DNA from: DATJGR01 sp963735085
Lineage (GTDB): Bacteria; Pseudomonadota; Gammaproteobacteria; Pseudomonadales; Azotimanducaceae
NCBI GenBank assembly: GCA_963735085.1
Contig: CAVTJP010000005.1
Location: 682,001 to 746,000, forward strand
Reading direction: 5' to 3'
DNA length: 64,000 nt
A program made the position numbers and the translations under genes. Positions 17,707 through 28,244 of this stretch are shown piece by piece. Each line of letters opens with the position of its first letter. Within the stretch, counting starts at the first letter, position 1. The notes beneath the pieces are model-generated. The model ran no database searches and was not told the DNA's origin. It worked only from the letters and a program-made list of their open reading frames with translations.

Positions 17707-18455
17707 CCACTGCTCCCGGCGCCGGTAGGCATTACATGGCGAACCATGTGGACCGGTCGTCCATACAGCTGCGTAATGACTTCGCCAGTGATTTCGCTGG
17801 TAGTGTGACAAACAAGAGTGCGATTCAGACAGGCGACTCTGCTCACATAGCGAGAGATGAAACCGATGTCGTGCGACACGACAATAATCGTGGTGTTGGC
17901 GTTGAGCTGTTTCAAAAGGTCGAAAATGTCTTTTTCGACACGCAGGTCGATGTTGGCGGTCGGCTCATCGAGCAGCAGCAACTGCGGTTCCGTAGCAAGC
18001 GCCCGCGCGATCAGAACGCGCTGCAGTTCGCCGCCGGATAGGACCGAAAGCGGCCTGTTGCGAAATTCGAGCACTTCCGTCTTGTTCATCGCGCGTTCCG
18101 CGGCTTCGTGGTCGTTCCTCGAATAGCCGCCCAATGCCGGGGCGATGCCCAATCGCCCGAGAAGGACTGTCTTTTCGACGGAGATTGGAAAGTCACGCCG
18201 GAAGTTGGCGAATTGCGGTACGTAACCGATGAAGCGCCGCGACTCGGACGGCGGTCGGTCCAGAACTCGAACCTCGCCCTGGGTCGGTTGAAGCAGGCCG
18301 AGCATGAGCTTCAGAAGCGTCGACTTGCCGCTCCCGTTGGGCCCGACCACGCCAAGGAATTCACCTCGGTGCACGGTTAGGCTGACGGCTTCCAGGACGC
18401 TCGGTCCGTCGTAGCGGAACCACACATCTCGGATCTCGATCACGGGATTCATCAC
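17703..18455 (-). CDS. Metal ABC transporter ATP-binding protein (ZnuC/MntB type)
   Basis: ATPase of 250 residues. Walker A GPNGSGKST is at residues 38-46, the signature is LSGGELQRVLIARAL, Walker B is LLLLDEPTANID, and the switch histidine is in VVSHDIGF. It overlaps the binding-protein gene upstream and the permease gene downstream by four bases each, so the three are one operon. It energises uptake of a divalent metal together with its neighbours. Confidence 0.93.
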   Translation of the reverse strand: MMNPVIEIRDVWFRYDGPSVLEAVSLTVHRGEFLGVVGPNGSGKSTLLKLMLGLLQPTQGEVRVLDRPPSESRRFIGYVPQFANFRRDFPISVEKTVLLGRLGIAPALGGYSRNDHEAAERAMNKTEVLEFRNRPLSVLSGGELQRVLIARALATEPQLLLLDEPTANIDLRVEKDIFDLLKQLNANTTIIVVSHDIGFISRYVSRVACLNRTLVCHTTSEITGEVITQLYGRPVHMVRHVMPTGAGSSG

Positions 18456-19348
18456 GGACTCATCGCTTGGGCAAACGAGGTCGCCACGCGGCGCAGGTTG
18501 TCAATGTAATTCTCCGCCAGCGGATCGACGACGACGACTCGACCGCCTAACTCGCGGGCAATCATCTGCGCATTGGCACGGCTGAACTGCGGTTGGACGA
18601 AGACGACCGTGATCCCAAGCGCCTTTGCCTCGTCGATGTCGTTCGCGAGGGTTTTCGGACCCGGCTCTTTGCCCGCGGCCTCGATGGCGATTTGCCGCAG
18701 CCCGTAGGCATCAGCGAAGTAACCCCACGATGCGTGGAACACGAGAATGGTTTGGCCTGCAAACGGAGCCAGTCTGGCCCGAATCTCGGCATCGAGGTTA
18801 TCGAGATCGTTGGCAAATTTACGGTAGTTGCGCTCGTACTGTTCGGCATGAGTACGATCGATGCGACTGAAGGTGTCGCGGATTCGTACCGCCATCGCCT
18901 TCACCAATGCTGGATTCGTCCACAGGTGTGGGTCGTTCAGGACGGTTCGGGAAGTCGTGTCAGCCGGCCCATCGATGCGGCGGCGCTCGATGCCCGCCAC
19001 AGTATCGACAATTAGCATGTCGGGATTGGCGGCGCGGATCCGCGTCATCCAGACGTGCTCGAAGGGTACGCCAATCTCGAAATAGACGCGCGCACCGGAG
19101 AGCGCAGCCACCTGCCTGGGGCTCGGCTCATAACTCGCGGGGCTGTCTCCCGGGCCTACCATCACGACGACATGAGCTGAGTGACCCGCGATCCGCTCGA
19201 CGAAGTATTTCTGCGGCAGGATACTAACAAATACGGTGAGGGGACCCGCATGCGCGGTTCCAACGAATGATACGGCTGCAATCATGGCCGTCGCCAGCCA
19301 CCTGCATCGTCGAAAATCGAACTCGGCAGGGCCTTCAGGCGTCTGCAC
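18452..19348 (-). CDS. Periplasmic metal-binding protein (ZnuA/cluster A-I family)
   Basis: Exported binding protein of 298 residues (GTG start; signal peptide WLATAMIAAVSFVGTAHA). Ligand regions of the family are visible: DPHLWTNP (His), LVFHASWGYFADAYG (His) and VVVVDPLAENY (acidic). The region that normally supplies the first histidine (SPHxYEP context) reads SPASYEPSPRQ, so one ligand is missing or replaced. It also lacks the long His-rich loop of classic zinc binders. First gene of the importer operon. No zinc-repressor site was recognised upstream. Confidence 0.88.
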   Translation of the reverse strand: MQTPEGPAEFDFRRCRWLATAMIAAVSFVGTAHAGPLTVFVSILPQKYFVERIAGHSAHVVVMVGPGDSPASYEPSPRQVAALSGARVYFEIGVPFEHVWMTRIRAANPDMLIVDTVAGIERRRIDGPADTTSRTVLNDPHLWTNPALVKAMAVRIRDTFSRIDRTHAEQYERNYRKFANDLDNLDAEIRARLAPFAGQTILVFHASWGYFADAYGLRQIAIEAAGKEPGPKTLANDIDEAKALGITVVFVQPQFSRANAQMIARELGGRVVVVDPLAENYIDNLRRVATSFAQAMSP

Positions 19349-19504
19349 GGCCAGCGTTCAGCCGAGGATTTGCCATGTCCCTTTACTCGTGCTCGAGTTC
19401 TTCGCCGAATAGCTAACCATATTCAACAGACTGAGGTTGCACAAATTTCTGCAGCCACTTCGCACGCGGCAGCGTTGAGAGGCTGACAGGAGTATCGTCG
19501 CACG

Positions 19505-21265
19505 ATGGAACTCATTCGAAAGCAGGCTGCGCAGTTGCAGCCGCCCCCGAATCTGGTGAACTACGACGAAACCTACGCCGGGTTTACGTGGGCTGCAGCG
19601 CGCGCAGAGATGTCCGGGCTGCCTGGCGCGCGTGGTCTGAACATCTGCTATGAAGCGCTCGACCGACATGTCGCGGCCGGACATGGGAATCGGGTCGCGC
19701 TGCGTTGGCTCGACAAGCGCGGCGCATCCCATGACTACAGTTATGCGGTGATGGTCGAGCTGACGAACCGCTTTGCCAATGTCCTGGAGACGCTCGGAGT
19801 AGGCCCCGGCGAGCGTGTATTTGGGCTCACTGATCGAATCCCGGAGTTGTACATAGCGGCGTTGGGTACGCTCAAACACCGCAACGTATTCTGTCCGCTG
19901 TTCTCTGTGTTCGGCCCCGAACCGATTGCGTCGCGCATGTCCATCGGCGATGCGCGGGTGCTCGTGACGACGCAGCGCCTCTACCAACGCAAGATCCGCG
20001 ATCTGCGGCAGCGGTTGCCCGGGTTGCGCCATGTGCTGGTGGTACCCGACGATTCCGCCGAGGCCCTGGATGCGGATTGCCTCGATCTGCACAAGCTGCT
20101 CGACGCCGCGGACGCAACATTCGAAATTCCGCCGACGGACCCCGAGGACATGGCACTGCTGCACTTCACCAGCGGTACCACCGGCAAGCCGAAAGGTGCG
20201 GTACACGTCCACGAAGCGGTGGTGATGCACCACATGACGGGCCGTTATGCGCTGGATCTGGGGCCCGCCGATATCTTCTGGTGCACGGCTGATCCCGGCT
20301 GGGTAACGGGTACCTCCTACGGCATCATCGCGCCGCTGACGATCGGCGCCACATTGCTGGTGGATCAGCAGGAGTTCGACGCCGAACGCTGGTATCGCAC
20401 GCTCGCGCAGCAGCACGTAGACGTCTGGTACACCGCGCCGACCGCCATTCGCATGCTGATGAAACAGGGAGAGGCGCTGCCGCAGGGGTTCGACCTGACA
20501 CGTGTGCGCTTTGTCGCCAGCGTCGGCGAACCGTTGCACGCGGAAGGCGTGATCTGGGGCCAGCGCGCATTGGGGCTGCCGATTCATGACAACTACTGGC
20601 AGACCGAGACGGGTGGCATCGTGATGGCCAACTTCCGGGCAACGGACGTCAAACCCGGTTCCATGGGACGCCCGCTGCCCGGCATCGAGGCGGCGCTGGT
20701 GGAACGCAACGCCGACGGCACGGTCGCTGTGCTCACCGACATGAATCGCGATGGCGAACTGGCGCTGCGCCGGGGCTGGCCATCGATGTTTCGCGGTTAT
20801 CTCAATGAAACGGCGCGCTATCAGAAGTGCTTTGCCGATGACTGGTATCTCACTGGTGATCTTGCGCGCCGCGACGCGGACGGCTACTTCTGGTTCGTCG
20901 GTCGCGCCGACGATGTGATCAAGTCGGCCGGCCATCTGATCGGTCCGTTCGAAGTGGAGTCTGCCTTGCTGGAACATCCGGCCGTGGCTGAAGCAGGTGT
21001 GATCGGCAAACCGGATCCGGTAGCCGGCGAAACGGTGAAAGCTTTCGTTGCATTGAAGAGTGGACACGAACCGAACGATGCGCTGCTGAAGTCATTGCTC
21101 GCGCATGCCCGCAAACGGTTGGGTCCGGCCGTGGCGCCGCGCGAAATCGCGTTTGTCGATTCATTACCGAAGACCAGGAGCGGCAAGATCATGCGGCGCT
21201 TACTCAAGGCCCGTGAAATGGGACTACCCGAAGGTGATACCTCGACGCTGGAGGTGTCGGGATGA
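19505..21265 (+). CDS. acsA: Acetyl-CoA synthetase (AMP-forming)
   Basis: Acyl-adenylate ligase of 586 residues that would make acetyl-CoA from acetate, ATP and CoA. It has the P-loop-like motif FTSGTTGKPKGAVH (about 221-234), WCTADPGWVTGTSYG, the YWQTETGG motif, the GDLARRDADGYFWFVGRADDV hinge in two parts, and the catalytic Lys561 in TRSGKIMRRLLKA. It is closest in length and motifs to AcsA-type synthetases. It is the first gene of the operon and overlaps the PDH E1 alpha start by four bases, tying acetate activation to pyruvate oxidation. Confidence 0.9.
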   Translation: MELIRKQAAQLQPPPNLVNYDETYAGFTWAAARAEMSGLPGARGLNICYEALDRHVAAGHGNRVALRWLDKRGASHDYSYAVMVELTNRFANVLETLGVGPGERVFGLTDRIPELYIAALGTLKHRNVFCPLFSVFGPEPIASRMSIGDARVLVTTQRLYQRKIRDLRQRLPGLRHVLVVPDDSAEALDADCLDLHKLLDAADATFEIPPTDPEDMALLHFTSGTTGKPKGAVHVHEAVVMHHMTGRYALDLGPADIFWCTADPGWVTGTSYGIIAPLTIGATLLVDQQEFDAERWYRTLAQQHVDVWYTAPTAIRMLMKQGEALPQGFDLTRVRFVASVGEPLHAEGVIWGQRALGLPIHDNYWQTETGGIVMANFRATDVKPGSMGRPLPGIEAALVERNADGTVAVLTDMNRDGELALRRGWPSMFRGYLNETARYQKCFADDWYLTGDLARRDADGYFWFVGRADDVIKSAGHLIGPFEVESALLEHPAVAEAGVIGKPDPVAGETVKAFVALKSGHEPNDALLKSLLAHARKRLGPAVAPREIAFVDSLPKTRSGKIMRRLLKAREMGLPEGDTSTLEVSG

Positions 21266-22266
21266 AGGAGTTGATTTCCCGCAAGCACGCCCTGTCCCTA
21301 TTGCACGCAATGGTGCGTATCCGGCGCTTCGAGGAAAAGTGCGTCGAGCTCTACAGTGCGTCGGAGATCCGCGGCTTCCTGCATCTGTATGTCGGTGAAG
21401 AAGCCGTCGCAGTCGGCGCGATGAACGCGCTCGAGGCCGATGATGCCGTCGTTGCGACCTATCGCGAGCATGGCCATGCGCTTGCACGCGGTATTTCAAT
21501 GAACGCGGTCATGGCCGAGATGCTTGGCAAACGGGAAGGCGTGAGCCACGGCCGCGGTGGTTCGATGCATCTGTTCGATGCGGCGACGCGATTTTACGGT
21601 GGCAACGCGATTGTCGGTGGCGGACTCCCAGTTGCGGTGGGTCTTGCATTGGCCGATCAGATGTCCGCGCGCGCCCGCGTGACTTGCTGTTTTTTTGGCG
21701 AAGGCGCCGTCGCGGAGGGTGAGTTTCACGAGTCGTTGAACCTCGCCGCGTTGTGGCGATTGCCGGTGCTGTTTGCGTGCGAAAACAATCTCTATGCCAT
21801 GGGTACCGCGTTGACGCGATCCGAATCACAGACGGACCTGACGCAGAAGGCAGCCAGCTACGGCATCCATGCCGAAGCGGTCGACGGGATGGATGTAGTG
21901 GAAACCGAAGCGGCGGCCAGGCGTGCGGTTGCGCGCGTGCGGGCGGGCGGCGGACCGGAGTTCCTCGAGTTCCGAACCTATCGATTTCGTGCGCACTCCG
22001 CGTTCGACGCCGAACTCTATCGGGACAAGCGCGAAGTGGAACAGTGGAAAGAGCGCGGCCCGATCAAAACGTTAGTGGAGCATCTGGCCGCGGCTGATCT
22101 GGCCAACGCCGATGACGTCGCGGCTATCGAGGCCGAGGTCGCGGCGGAGATCGACGCGGCGGTGGAATTCGCGCGGGCAGGGACCCTCGAGCCGGTGGCG
22201 GACCTGACCCGGTTCATCTACGCCGAGGCACCCTCGAACACTGGTTCGGAAGGTGGCACGTCGTGA
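21262..22266 (+). CDS. pdhA: Pyruvate dehydrogenase E1 component, alpha subunit
   Basis: E1 alpha (334 residues) of a 2-oxoacid dehydrogenase. The thiamine-diphosphate motif runs from GEGAVAEGEFHESLN to ENN (GDG-type start through NN end). YREHGHALARG and HGRGGSMHLF are typical of the PDH/acetoin group. Pyruvate is preferred as substrate because of the neighbouring acetyl-CoA synthetase; acetoin dehydrogenase is the main alternative. The genes overlap on both sides by four bases. Confidence 0.9.
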   Translation: MKELISRKHALSLLHAMVRIRRFEEKCVELYSASEIRGFLHLYVGEEAVAVGAMNALEADDAVVATYREHGHALARGISMNAVMAEMLGKREGVSHGRGGSMHLFDAATRFYGGNAIVGGGLPVAVGLALADQMSARARVTCCFFGEGAVAEGEFHESLNLAALWRLPVLFACENNLYAMGTALTRSESQTDLTQKAASYGIHAEAVDGMDVVETEAAARRAVARVRAGGGPEFLEFRTYRFRAHSAFDAELYRDKREVEQWKERGPIKTLVEHLAAADLANADDVAAIEAEVAAEIDAAVEFARAGTLEPVADLTRFIYAEAPSNTGSEGGTS

Positions 22267-23238
22267 GTCAGATCACTTACCGGGAGGCAGTGCGGGAAGC
22301 GTTGCGCGCAGCGTTGACGGCCGATGACCGCGTGTTTCTGATGGGCGAGGATGTCGGACGCTACGGCGGTTGCTATGCGGTCAGCAAGGGGTTGCTGGAT
22401 GAGTTCGGTGAGACGCGCATCCGCGATACGCCATTGTCGGAGTCAGCATTCGTCGGGGCGGGCATCGGTGCGGCTTTGGGTGGCATGCGGCCCATCGTCG
22501 AGATCATGACGGTGAATTTCAGCCTGCTCGCCCTCGACCAGATTCTGAACAACGCAGCCACGTTGTGTCATATGTCCGGCGGCCAGTTCAATGTGCCGCT
22601 GGTGATCCGCATGGCCACCGGCGGTGGTCGGCAGTTGGCTGCGCAGCACTCGCACAGTCTGGAAGGCTGGTACGCCCACATCCCGGGACTCCGCATCGTC
22701 GCGCCCGCGACGGTGGCCGATGCGCGCGGCATGCTGCCGAGTGCGCTGGAACGCGCCGATCCGGTTCTGATCTTCGAGCATGTCGGTCTGTACAACAGCA
22801 AGGATGAGTTGTCCGACGATGCCGGCGCGACCGATCTCGATCATGCAGTAATCCGTCGCAATGGTAGCGACATCACGCTGATCACCTATGGCGGCAGCCT
22901 GCCGAAATGTCTGGAGGCCGCGCAGCAGGTCGCGGACGACGGCGTTGACGTGGAAGTGATCGACCTGCGCAGCCTGCGACCACTGGATGATGCGCTGTTG
23001 ATGGCGTCGATTGCGCGGACCCGGCGCGCGTTGATCGTTGATGAAGGATGGCGCAGCGGCAGTCTATCGGCGGAGATCAGCGCGCGGATAATGGAGCAGG
23101 CGTTCTACGAGCTCGATGCACCTGTGCAGCGGTTGTGCAGTGCCGAAGTGCCGGTGCCGTATCCGGCGCACCTGGAGCAGGCCGCGCTGCCTCAGGTCGA
23201 CGGTATCGTCGAGCGGTTGCGCAGCATGGCGAACGGCG

Positions 23239-23246
<8 letters not shown>
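22263..23246 (+). CDS. pdhB: Pyruvate dehydrogenase E1 component, beta subunit
   Basis: E1 beta (327 residues), which completes the alpha2beta2 E1 enzyme. Conserved features: FLMGEDVGRYGG, RIRDTPLSESAFVGAGIGAA, the transketolase-type HSHSLEGWYAHIPGLR segment reading AAQHSHSLEGWY, and VIDLRSLRPLD. The start is GTG overlapping the alpha stop, and the end overlaps the E2 start. No E3 gene is present in the operon. Confidence 0.92.
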
Positions 23247-24500
<1,254 letters not shown>

Positions 24501-24504
<4 letters not shown>

Positions 24505-24746
24505 ACGATGCAGGTCTGCGGACTGCGGTGTTGACTGCGCTCGCCAGTGTCGCGCCCGAGGTGGAAGAAATTACACTGGATCCGGCACAACCCATTCGAG
24601 ATCAGCTCGAGATTGATTCGATGGATTTCCTGAATTTCATGCTGGCGTTGAACCAATCCGTTGGCGTTGAGATTCCTGAAGCGGACTACGAGAAGGTCGC
24701 AACCCTGGATGGCTGCGTTGCGTACCTGGCGCGCAAGCTCCCATAA
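24501..24746 (+). CDS. Acyl carrier protein
   Basis: An 81-residue carrier protein. The phosphopantetheine attachment serine is Ser40 in LEIDSMDFLNFM. Acidic helices around it (EVEEITLDPAQPIRDQLEI) and the C-terminal helix fit the family. It overlaps the E2 stop (ATGA), so it is translated with the PDH complex. An ACP as fifth gene of an acetyl-CoA synthetase/PDH operon is uncommon; it might take acetyl groups from one of these enzymes, but this is inference. No dedicated phosphopantetheinyl transferase is nearby. Confidence 0.9.
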
Positions 24747-24768
24747 GAGGTCCGCCGAATTACAAGGA

Positions 24769-25896
24769 TCAGATGCCCAGAAACGCTGCAGGCGCCAGGC
24801 TGGTGGCCAGCATGACGGCGTTGATGTCTCTATGCTCCCGCCAGTTGCGGGTCTGCTGCAGGTCGGGCTGGAGCCAGCTCCGTTCGATCGATTCCCGGAG
24901 CCGTTCGAAAATCCGCAACTGATCGAGCCTCACGACGACCGACGCGGAGAGGCTGCGAAGGTACATTGGCTCGATGGCCTGCAACCCGATGCCGAGGCCG
25001 AGTTCCCGGAATGCCAGCCGCTGCGCACCGGGCAATTGCAATGCCCTCGACCTGGTGAACGATCTCAGCCCCTGTTCCGCCGCGCCGAGTATCGGCTCGA
25101 GCAAAGGCAATCCCTGCTTTCTGCCAATTCCTGATCGCAGCTGGGAAATTCTCGACGCATCAAACAGCAACCCCCCGAGACCCAGCGGATCATTGGTGGC
25201 CCATACCCGTTCCGTGCACAACGCCGCAAGCATATCGATCACGGTGTTCAGTTCGTGCGCAGCGCAAACTGGCGTTGTTTCGCGCACGACCAGGCACGTC
25301 ACCAGACCGTCCAGAGTATCGTGCTGGCCCGATGCCGCGACGAGCGGATAACTGAGGTCGATGCTCATTTTCCAGTACAGCCGGGCAGGTCCGGCGCTGG
25401 CCAGAAATCCCCGATACGCCGTCACCGCGAGTTCCCTGGCCCAGCGCCGGTAATGCTCATCGCCGGTTATCGCACCCATGCGTCCAAGTGCGTGCATCCA
25501 CTTGGTCAGGTAGTGATAGTACTGGCCGTCCTGTTCCCACTCGGCACGTTCATCGAACGGCGCCTCGATGGGACGCTCCGGCAGGGGTTTACCAATTCGA
25601 AGTCCGCCGATCGTCGGGTGCAGGCGCCCTTCCGAGTCACTCAGACCACTGATCCAGCCAGTACGGACATCGTCCGGGCGATGCCTCCCGAGAACCTCGT
25701 GCACCTGATCGACCAGCGCCACGGCCATCGACAGCCATTGGCCATTTTCTTGACTTGCGTGAAGCGACAGGAAGTTGCATACGGCGTGCGCATCTGTCCA
25801 TAGATAACGCAACGGCGGCGACCTACCGCTGATACCCGTTCTCTCCGCAAACGCCAGCATCAAACGCTGCGCCTGCGCTGTTCGCGATTCAGTCAT
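24769..25896 (-). CDS. Uncharacterised alpha-helical protein (possible six-hairpin/alpha-toroid fold)
   Basis: Protein of 375 residues without signal peptide or membrane helix. It is rich in Leu/Ala/Trp/Tyr and has repeated helix pairs with patterns such as YYHYLTKWMHALGRM and HYRRWARELAVTAYRGF. These resemble (alpha/alpha)6 toroid proteins such as glycosidases and epimerases, but no catalytic motif could be named. ATG at 25896 has AAGGA nine bases upstream; an ATG at 25938 has none. Convergent with the ACP gene. Function unknown. Confidence 0.6.
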   Translation of the reverse strand: MTESRTAQAQRLMLAFAERTGISGRSPPLRYLWTDAHAVCNFLSLHASQENGQWLSMAVALVDQVHEVLGRHRPDDVRTGWISGLSDSEGRLHPTIGGLRIGKPLPERPIEAPFDERAEWEQDGQYYHYLTKWMHALGRMGAITGDEHYRRWARELAVTAYRGFLASAGPARLYWKMSIDLSYPLVAASGQHDTLDGLVTCLVVRETTPVCAAHELNTVIDMLAALCTERVWATNDPLGLGGLLFDASRISQLRSGIGRKQGLPLLEPILGAAEQGLRSFTRSRALQLPGAQRLAFRELGLGIGLQAIEPMYLRSLSASVVVRLDQLRIFERLRESIERSWLQPDLQQTRNWREHRDINAVMLATSLAPAAFLGI

Positions 25897-25908
25897 AGCA
25901 CGTAGTCC

Positions 25909-25933
25909 TTCGCGAATAGAGGCTACTCGCGAA
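25909..25933. promoter_or_regulatory. Inverted repeat TTCGCGA-N11-TCGCGAA
   Basis: Perfect 7-bp arms in the divergent gap between the unknown helical protein and the Pcm fusion gene, immediately upstream of the former's ATG. Possible operator; the binding protein is unknown. Confidence 0.3.
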
Positions 25934-26023
25934 AACATACCTGCGAGATGGGGACTCCTACGTATTCAATCGCGTTTCCGATCGGTCTAAATTTCCTTGA
26001 GGAATTCACGTGGGTGATGAGTC

Positions 26024-28024
26024 ATGACCGAGTTGGAAAGCGCCAGAATTGCGATGGTGCGTGATCAGATCCGCGCGCGCGGCGTGCGCGACGCAGCCGT
26101 ACTGCAGGCGATGTCGAAGGTAAGAAGAGAGCTGTTCGTACCCCAGCACCTGCGCGAACAAGCATATCAGGATGCGCCGCTGCCCATTGCCGAAGGCCAG
26201 ACCATCTCGCAGCCGTACATCGTGGCGTTCATGGTGGAAGCACTGGTGCTCAGCGCCGATTGCACGGTGCTGGAGGTTGGCGCCGGTTCCGGTTATGCCG
26301 CCGCGGTCATGGCGGAAATCGCCCGGGAAATAATTGCCGTTGAACGGCTGAAGGCGCTCGCGGACACCGCAGCGGCCAATCTTGCCGACGCGGGATACCG
26401 AAATGTGAAGGTAATTCACGCGGATGGCACGCTCGGATGGAAAGAACAGTCGCCCTACGACGCCATCCTGGTCTCTGCGGGTGGCCCGAAGGTCCCCGAG
26501 GCCCTGAAACGTCAGCTCAAAGTCGGTGGTCGACTGGTCATACCGATCGGGACCGATCCTCGCGCCCAAGAACTGGTGCGCATCACCCGCACTGGTGAGA
26601 ACCACTTCAAACGCGAAGATCTGGCGGATGTGCGTTTCGTGCCGCTAATCGGCGTCGAGGGCTGGGAAGTCGAATCGCCCGAGCCGCAGACTCGGCGAGG
26701 CAGGATCGTCGAGCGACGGCCTCGCCAGCCAGAGCCAGTGCATTCACTGCTGGAACGCCACGGTGAGGTCTTCGACTCCCTCGAATCGGCGCCGCTGGAT
26801 GCCCTGCTCGAGCGTGTCGGCAATGCCCGCATCGTGCTCATCGGCGAAGCGAGCCACGGCACATCGGAATTCTATCGCCTGCGCGCGAGAATCACTCAGC
26901 GGCTCATCGCCGAGATGGGCTTCAACATCGTCGCCGCTGAAGCGGACTGGCCGGACGCGGCGCGCATCGATCACTACGTGCGTCATCGGGACGCTCCGCC
27001 ATCGGAGTGGACCGCGTTCGCCCGCTTTCCGGCCTGGATGTGGCGCAACGAGGAAACCCGATCGTTCGTCGACTGGCTGCATGAACACAACGCCACCCTG
27101 TCCCACGCGCAGCGCACCGGATTCTACGGCCTCGATCTCTACAGCCTCTATGCCTCGGCGCGCGAGGTGATCGCTTATCTCGCGGATGTGGACCCCGATC
27201 TGGCGGAGACGGCGCGCCACCGCTACGGCTGTCTGTCTCCCTGGGAAAGCGATCCAGCTGCCTATGGCCACGCCGCGCTGACGGGCGCCTACAAACACTG
27301 CGAACAGGACGTCGCTCACGTGCTGTCGGAATTGCTGCACAAACGAATCGCTTTTGCCGAACAGGACAGTGAACGATTCCTCGATGCAAGCCAGAACGCA
27401 CAGATCGTCGCGCGCGCCGAGGCCTACTACCGGGTCATGTATTACGGCTCCCGCGCATCCTGGAATCTGCGCGACACGCATATGTTCGAAACCCTGAAAC
27501 AGGTGATGGCGTTCCGGGGTGAAGGCGCCAAGGCAGTGGTGTGGGCACACAATTCCCACATCGGCGATGCCCGCGCGACCGAGATGTCGAGCCGCGGCGA
27601 GCACAACATCGGCGAACTCTGCGCGCGCGCGTTCGGAAATCTCTCCTACCGCATCGGTTTCGGCACGGACCACGGCAGCGTGGCCGCCGCATCGAACTGG
27701 GATGCGCCAATGGAAATCAAGCAGGTGCGGCCGGCTCACCCGCAGAGCCACGAATACCAATTTCACCTAACCGGGAACCAGGGCCTGCTGCTGGGCTTGC
27801 GTGGGGCGGCGCCCGAACTGGTCGATGCGGTCTGCAAACCCAGACTCGAACGCGCCATCGGCGTGATCTACCGGCCGGAAACAGAGCTTGCGAGCCATTA
27901 TTTCGAAGCCAGGCTCGGCCAGCAGTTCGACGAATACATCTGGCTTGACGAAACGAGCGCCGTTAAGCCGCTGGAGGTACAGTTGCTCAAAGGGCTTCCC
28001 GATACCTATCCCTTCGGCGTCTGA
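26024..28024 (+). CDS. Protein-L-isoaspartate methyltransferase fused to erythromycin-esterase-like domain
   Basis: Two-domain protein of 666 residues. Residues 1-215 are a Pcm repair methyltransferase (AdoMet motif VLEVGAGSGYAAAVMAEIA; PLPIAEGQTISQPYIVAFM). After a basic linker, residues 240-660 are an erythromycin-esterase/succinoglycan-type domain (LIGEASHGTSEFYRLR, then AAEADWPDAARIDHYVR; VVWAHNSHIGDARA). Pcm converts isoaspartyl damage back to Asp in ageing proteins. The esterase-like domain has the family's Glu and His residues, but its substrate here is unknown, and macrolide resistance should not be assumed. Such fusions are seen in other bacteria. Confidence 0.88.
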   Translation: MTELESARIAMVRDQIRARGVRDAAVLQAMSKVRRELFVPQHLREQAYQDAPLPIAEGQTISQPYIVAFMVEALVLSADCTVLEVGAGSGYAAAVMAEIAREIIAVERLKALADTAAANLADAGYRNVKVIHADGTLGWKEQSPYDAILVSAGGPKVPEALKRQLKVGGRLVIPIGTDPRAQELVRITRTGENHFKREDLADVRFVPLIGVEGWEVESPEPQTRRGRIVERRPRQPEPVHSLLERHGEVFDSLESAPLDALLERVGNARIVLIGEASHGTSEFYRLRARITQRLIAEMGFNIVAAEADWPDAARIDHYVRHRDAPPSEWTAFARFPAWMWRNEETRSFVDWLHEHNATLSHAQRTGFYGLDLYSLYASAREVIAYLADVDPDLAETARHRYGCLSPWESDPAAYGHAALTGAYKHCEQDVAHVLSELLHKRIAFAEQDSERFLDASQNAQIVARAEAYYRVMYYGSRASWNLRDTHMFETLKQVMAFRGEGAKAVVWAHNSHIGDARATEMSSRGEHNIGELCARAFGNLSYRIGFGTDHGSVAAASNWDAPMEIKQVRPAHPQSHEYQFHLTGNQGLLLGLRGAAPELVDAVCKPRLERAIGVIYRPETELASHYFEARLGQQFDEYIWLDETSAVKPLEVQLLKGLPDTYPFGV

Positions 28025-28244
28025 TCTAAAGAGCATTTGAAGACTTGACGACTGCTCCGATAGGCCGTTTTCGTCGTTTTCTGCGTTCAACGGGGACGCC
28101 GACGAGGCCGGGCGTGTGTCAGGGTTCATGCACACCGGTAGCGCTGATACGCTTGGTTTCCTGATCCTGTCACCGAGTGGCGGCACCCGGGCCGTGCGCA
28201 GGTCCCCTGTAGGCAGCACCATCCTGGATAATCCCGACCGCAGC

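Noticed and set aside
19349..19504. Zinc-repressor (Zur) operator upstream of the metal importer
   Set aside because: No AT-rich palindrome of the known type could be found in this gap.
19358..21067. Open frame of about 570 codons on the - strand
   Set aside because: Antisense to the acetyl-CoA synthetase gene, which has all catalytic motifs.
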